From Micavibrio sp. UBA2705 (GTDB lineage: Bacteria; Pseudomonadota; Alphaproteobacteria; Micavibrionales; Micavibrionaceae), in NCBI GenBank assembly GCA_002354205.1, contig DELD01000006.1, forward strand, positions 1 to 22,261: DNA of 22,261 nt, given 5' to 3'. The notes under the pieces were generated by a model. It was not told where the DNA came from. It made no database searches and saw only the letters and a list, made by a program, of their open reading frames with translations. Of this stretch, positions 19,824-22,261 are shown piece by piece. A program made the translations under genes and the position numbers. Every line of letters begins with the position of its first letter. The stretch's first letter is position 1.

Positions 19824-20258
19824 ATGGAAAAGCAGGCTTTTGAATATGATTCCGATTACGTTGAAGCTCACCTTTACGAAGCGGGGAAGTCCATTATTCG
19901 ATTATCGGTAAAAGGGATTTATCCTTCACAGTTCGCCAGTGTTCTAGGCCAGATGTATACAGCGGACGAACACCCAACAGCGCATGAGCGTATGCCCCAG
20001 AATGAGCCTGACAACATTAAACACATGGAGCTTGTTGAGCGTTGGGTCAGAACAATTGATAACGTTATGATACGCCGCACAATCTATTTGCGCATGTTGG
20101 TTTCACCTCTTAACGAGCGCCACCGTTATTCATGGCGTAAAATTGGCGTGATGCTTAAATGTTCACACACCCAAGCAAAGACAAATTTTGAGCTTGGTCT
20201 ATCCAAATTATCAGGAATGCTGAATAGCGGCGTTATTCCATCCGCGAGAGATATTTGA
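19824..20258 (+). CDS. DUF6362-like HTH protein, candidate late regulator
   Basis: 144 residues. The N-terminal half is helical (DYVEAHLYEAGKSIIRLSVKG), the middle contains HMELVERWVRTIDN, and the C-terminus has a sigma region 4-like helix-turn-helix (YSWRKIGVMLKCSHTQAKTNFELGL, about residues 102-126). This plan resembles DUF6362 proteins of alphaproteobacterial phages. Its place between replication and packaging genes is where phages encode late-gene activators or antiterminators, so it may act on the promoter-terminator pair near 21012-21087. This is inference. A GGAG ribosome site (19811-19814, ten bases before the ATG) precedes the gene. Confidence 0.7.
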   Translation: MEKQAFEYDSDYVEAHLYEAGKSIIRLSVKGIYPSQFASVLGQMYTADEHPTAHERMPQNEPDNIKHMELVERWVRTIDNVMIRRTIYLRMLVSPLNERHRYSWRKIGVMLKCSHTQAKTNFELGLSKLSGMLNSGVIPSARDI

Positions 20259-20286
20259 TTTTGTCCCCAAGTAAGACACTTTTTCC

Positions 20287-20319
20287 TTGACTTGGTTTAT
20301 GTGTCTTGGTAAGATACAT
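20287..20319 (+). promoter_or_regulatory. higBA promoter overlapped by a phage-type operator
   Basis: TTGACT at 20287-20292, 17 bases, then TAAGAT at 20310-20315. An inverted repeat ATGTGTCTT-GGT-AAGATACAT (20299-20319, eight of nine pairs) covers the -10. The inner part, TGTGTCT-TGGTA-AGATACA (20300-20318), has the 7-5-7 layout of the oL/oR sites and matches 11 of 14 positions. HigA, the phage repressor, or both may bind. Confidence 0.65.
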
Positions 20320-20335
20320 GTATAAGGAGTTGGTA

Positions 20336-20623
20336 ATGATTAAATCTTTTGCAGACAGAAACACAGAAACAATTTTCAGCGGTGAAGCCGTAAAGAAAAT
20401 AGATAAAAATCTGCAAAAGCGGGTTCTTAGACGCTTGAGATATATTGATGCGGCTAAGGCTATAAGCGATTTAACTGTGCCACCTTCTAACCGTTTAGAG
20501 AAGCTAAAGGGGAATTTAAAAGAATTTTATTCAATCCGTGTTAACGATCAATGGCGTATAATTTTCAAATGGAACGAAGAAAATAGTATCGCTGAGGAGG
20601 TAAAGTTTACGGATTATCACTAA
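20336..20623 (+). CDS. higB: HigB-like toxin of a type II toxin-antitoxin system
   Basis: 95 residues of the RelE/HigB fold. The strong site AAGGAG stands six bases before the ATG at 20336; an in-frame start at 20306 lies inside the operator and is rejected. Family blocks: MIKSFADRNTETIFSG at the N-terminus, NRLEKLKGNLKEFYSIRVN (52-70), DQWRIIFKW (71-79) and the C-terminal VKFTDYH. HigB toxins cut mRNA on the ribosome. The antitoxin gene follows, giving the toxin-first order typical of higBA. It probably stabilises the prophage or serves in defence. Confidence 0.93.
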   Translation: MIKSFADRNTETIFSGEAVKKIDKNLQKRVLRRLRYIDAAKAISDLTVPPSNRLEKLKGNLKEFYSIRVNDQWRIIFKWNEENSIAEEVKFTDYH

Positions 20624-20650
20624 CGTGATGAATTGGAAAGGGAAAAGGCA

Positions 20651-20950
20651 ATGACAGAGCACATAGAGATAGAACCGGTAGGCGTGATGCTTAAGGAAGA
20701 TTTCCTAGATGATATAGGGATCAGCGTACCAAAATTTGCACAAGCAATCGGAGTAACAAGGCAAGAAATATATAAAATTATTAGCGGTGACAGGAAGGTA
20801 AGCCCTGAAATGTCAATACGTTTCGGGATGTTCTTTGGAATGTCTTTAGGCTATTGGAACAGGCTGCAAAATGATTATGATATGCGCATCGCTAAGCGTG
20901 AGAAGCTTGACCAGTTCAAGCAGTCAATCAAGCCGATGCAGGTTGCCTGA
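20651..20950 (+). CDS. higA: HigA-like antitoxin
   Basis: 99 residues. The motif GVMLKEDFLDDIGIS (11-25), the HTH at about 26-50 (KFAQAIGVTRQEIYKIISGDRKVS, abbreviated), and LGYWNRLQNDYDMRIA at 66-81 are the HigA pattern. It should bind and neutralise HigB and repress the higBA promoter. The ATG at 20651 is preceded by GGGAAAAGG. The gene starts 27 bases after higB. It is complete. Confidence 0.93.
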   Translation: MTEHIEIEPVGVMLKEDFLDDIGISVPKFAQAIGVTRQEIYKIISGDRKVSPEMSIRFGMFFGMSLGYWNRLQNDYDMRIAKREKLDQFKQSIKPMQVA

Positions 20951-21011
20951 TTAAATTTGGCCGTTTGTATAGATTGTTATTCACTGGCGTTCGTTAATGT
21001 TCGTTTAGGGC

Positions 21012-21039
21012 TTTACAAACTTTACAAAAATGGCATAAT
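21012..21039 (+). promoter_or_regulatory. Strong promoter upstream of the terminase genes (pR'-like)
   Basis: TTTACA at 21012-21017, 16 bases, and CATAAT at 21034-21039, preceded by TGG as an extended -10. The start point should be near 21046. Direct repeats flank it (GTTCGTT at 20988-21005, CTTTACAAA twice at 21011-21028). The intrinsic terminator at 21061 lies only some 15 bases after the predicted start. Confidence 0.6.
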
Positions 21040-21060
21040 AAAAACATAGAATGAATAATT

Positions 21061-21087
21061 GCGCTCTGGAAACAGGGCGCTTTTTTT
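21061..21087 (+). terminator. Intrinsic terminator (tR'-like)
   Basis: GCGCTCTG, loop GAAA and CAGGGCGC form an eight-pair stem with one G-U pair and a GNRA tetraloop, followed by seven T. A textbook rho-independent terminator. It ends higBA transcription and the short RNA from the promoter at 21012-21039. Confidence 0.9.
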
Positions 21088-21133
21088 ATGCCCAAGTTTC
21101 CTTACGGAAAAATCCTCCCTGTTTAAACTTCAC

Positions 21134-21245
21134 GCACACAGCCCTTTTGGTTCTCCTCTTGGATTAAGGCTGTGCGCTTGCGGCTGCGCCATAGAGTTTC
21201 TTTTTGACAGTTAGTTGCTCGACACACACCCCAAGGCGCAGCCGC
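21134..21245. repeat. Two consecutive inverted repeats before the terminase genes
   Basis: The first pairs GCACACAGCC (21134-21143) with GGCTGTGCGC (21168-21177), with one mismatch that becomes G-U on minus-strand RNA. The second pairs GCGGCTGCGCC (21180-21190) perfectly with GGCGCAGCCGC (21235-21245) around a 44-base loop. No gene is seen from 20951 to 21267. These may be an RNA structure after the minus-strand gene, or a DNA packaging site. Confidence 0.55.
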
Positions 21246-21267
21246 TTCTTTTTCAGTTTATATGGAT

Positions 21268-21480
21268 TTAATCTTCTGGGATGTCGTTAGAAAAGCGCCG
21301 CACCATGTAGGCTATATCTTGCGCATGGTTAGGCCACGGCGTTTCATCTTTGAGTGATTCAATCTCATTAGCAAGCTCAAGGCAGTGCTGTTTGAGTTTT
21401 GTAATATCGCTCACGCGCCCCGCAAATGTCTTTGTCGGGAGCTTAACAATATCGGCCTTGGGTCGTTCAATTTCACTCAT
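21268..21480 (-). CDS. Hypothetical small phage protein on the opposite strand
   Basis: 70 residues starting MSEIERPKADIVKLP at the ATG at 21480. A TTG at 21516 would extend it by 12 residues. No clear ribosome site precedes either. The rest is helical and charged (VSDITKLKQHCLELANEIESLKDE, abbreviated), with NHAQDIAYMVRRFSNDIPED at the end. No family is recognised. It is the only leftward gene between the replication and terminase genes and is divergent from terS. Confidence 0.6.
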   Translation of the reverse strand: MSEIERPKADIVKLPTKTFAGRVSDITKLKQHCLELANEIESLKDETPWPNHAQDIAYMVRRFSNDIPED

Positions 21481-21547
21481 ATATTTATGATTACATAAAA
21501 AACACACATAGCGCAAGGCGCTTAACCATTAACCCCAAGGGGGCGGC

Positions 21548-22024
21548 ATGGCAAACAAGGAAAAAGGCCAGAAACCTAAAAGGCGGCCAACTAAATATAA
21601 AAAAGAATATAATAACATCGTTTACAAGCTTTGTTTGCTTGGGAAAACCGATGCTGAGATGTCGGAAATATTGGGGGTTGCAGAGTCAACCTTTCATAAA
21701 TGGAAGAAAGATTATCCTGAATTTTCGGAGTCCATAACGCGCGGTAAAGATTTGGCTGACGCTGAGGTTGCCGCGAGTCTTCGCGAAAGAGCGCTAGGTT
21801 ACTCACACAACGAGGAAAAAGTTTTCTGTAGTGAGGGGCGCATAATCACTCACGAAACAACAAAACACTACCCACCAGACACACAAGCAGCGGCTATATG
21901 GTTATATAATAGACAGCCTGATAAATGGAAGCGTCAGCCTGTTGTTGATGTTGATGGCGTTGCCATTCCTGAAAAGATAACCGTTGAGGTCATGGACGCT
22001 AGGAAACCAGATGCCAAGCCTTAA
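21548..22024 (+). CDS. terS: Terminase small subunit
   Basis: 158 residues. A basic N-terminus (GQKPKRRPTKYKKEY) leads to a helix-turn-helix (KTDAEMSEILGVAESTFHKW, 33-52). The second conserved block is HYPPDTQAAAIWLYNRQPDK (107-126), diagnostic of this TerS family. It should recognise the packaging site and recruit TerL to the phage concatemer. The start has a G-rich site, AAGGGGGCGGC, directly before the ATG. It overlaps terL by 14 bp. It marks the beginning of the late operon. Confidence 0.93.
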   Translation: MANKEKGQKPKRRPTKYKKEYNNIVYKLCLLGKTDAEMSEILGVAESTFHKWKKDYPEFSESITRGKDLADAEVAASLRERALGYSHNEEKVFCSEGRIITHETTKHYPPDTQAAAIWLYNRQPDKWKRQPVVDVDGVAIPEKITVEVMDARKPDAKP

Positions 22025-22261
22025 CATACCGCAAGCAAACTTTCTTGCGATGCCTAATAAATATAAGGCTTTTGTTGCGGGGTTTGGTTCGGGCAAAACG
22101 TGGGTTGGCTGCGCTGCTCTTTGTCAGCACTCATACGAATGGCCAGGCATTAACGCAGGATACTTTGCGCCAACATACCCCCAGATAACGGATATTTTCT
22201 TTCCCACGATTGAGGAAGTTGCCGAGGACTGGGGGCTGCGGGCTGAAACGTACGAAAGCAA
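22011..22261 (+). CDS. terL: Terminase large subunit (N-terminal part, cut by window edge)
   Basis: Only the first 83 codons are inside the window. They read MPSLNIPQANFLAMPNKYKA, then the Walker A GFGSGKT at 24-30, and APTYPQITDIFFPTIEEV, the usual N-terminal ATPase layout of TerL with the Q-type adenine motif (PQANF) before Walker A. The ATG at 22011 has AGGAAA as ribosome site inside terS and overlaps it by 14 bp. The protein powers DNA packaging and, by its later nuclease domain, cuts the concatemer. The C-terminal part is not visible. Confidence 0.92.
   Translation, partial: MPSLNIPQANFLAMPNKYKAFVAGFGSGKTWVGCAALCQHSYEWPGINAGYFAPTYPQITDIFFPTIEEVAEDWGLRAETYES

Overview
The window joins a piece of alphaproteobacterial chromosome (about 1-7161) to the left half of an integrated tailed phage (about 7162 to the right edge, continuing beyond it). 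The class call rests on chromosomal genes with strong alphaproteobacterial character (a DUF3126 protein, an adjacent OlsB/OlsA ornithine-lipid pair, a conserved exported protein of a type I associate with this class) and on a GapR/DUF2312 protein in the phage. Genus cannot be read from the sequence.

Chromosomal part: a serine/threonine-type metallophosphoesterase; a single-domain response regulator; a low-molecular-weight tyrosine phosphatase; olsB-olsA, which overlap and should make ornithine lipid; DUF3126; a secreted cysteine-rich protein of unknown role; a YggU/DUF167 protein divergent from a PhnA-type zinc-ribbon protein; a periplasmic alpha-carbonic anhydrase with two unusual active-site positions; and an unrecognised 191-residue protein. 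The boundary is a 19-bp minus-strand fragment (7162-7180) that fits the 3' end of a tRNA, probably tRNA-Tyr, from T-loop through CCA. It is read as attL. The restored tRNA and the integrase should lie at the far right end, outside the window.

Phage part: a long leftward operon (15683 down to 7236) starts at a promoter I call pL. It encodes small unknown proteins, then a recombination and ssDNA cassette (ERF annealing protein, YqaJ exonuclease, coiled-coil protein, SSB), a GapR homologue, two membrane proteins, and a run of tightly overlapping accessory genes (zinc-ribbon, DUF3850/ASCH-like, Lar-like). The immunity region (15700-17520) has two rightward genes of unknown function, a leftward XRE repressor with no protease domain, and a rightward Cro-like gene. 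Both pL and pR are TTGACA-17-GATACT promoters whose -10 boxes lie inside a 19-bp operator, AGTATCT-N5-AGATACT. Three operator-like sites stand on the left, and one perfect plus two weaker ones on the right. The rightward operon follows: two DnaA boxes, RusA resolvase, a small unknown, an MT-A70 adenine methyltransferase, a replication initiator with a G-free repetitive linker, a DUF6362-like HTH protein, a higBA toxin-antitoxin pair whose promoter carries another phage-type operator, a strong promoter placed just before a perfect intrinsic terminator (like lambda pR'-tR'), and then terS and terL (cut by the window edge).

The observations most worth following are: the phage-type operator at higBA; the promoter-terminator pair before the terminase genes; two related structured intergenic elements with a covarying closing stem in the leftward operon; the attL fragment with four 11-bp-spaced direct repeats beside it; an apparently leaderless cro; and an antisense terminator inside the replication gene. 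All are read by eye from sequence and none has been tested by search or folding.
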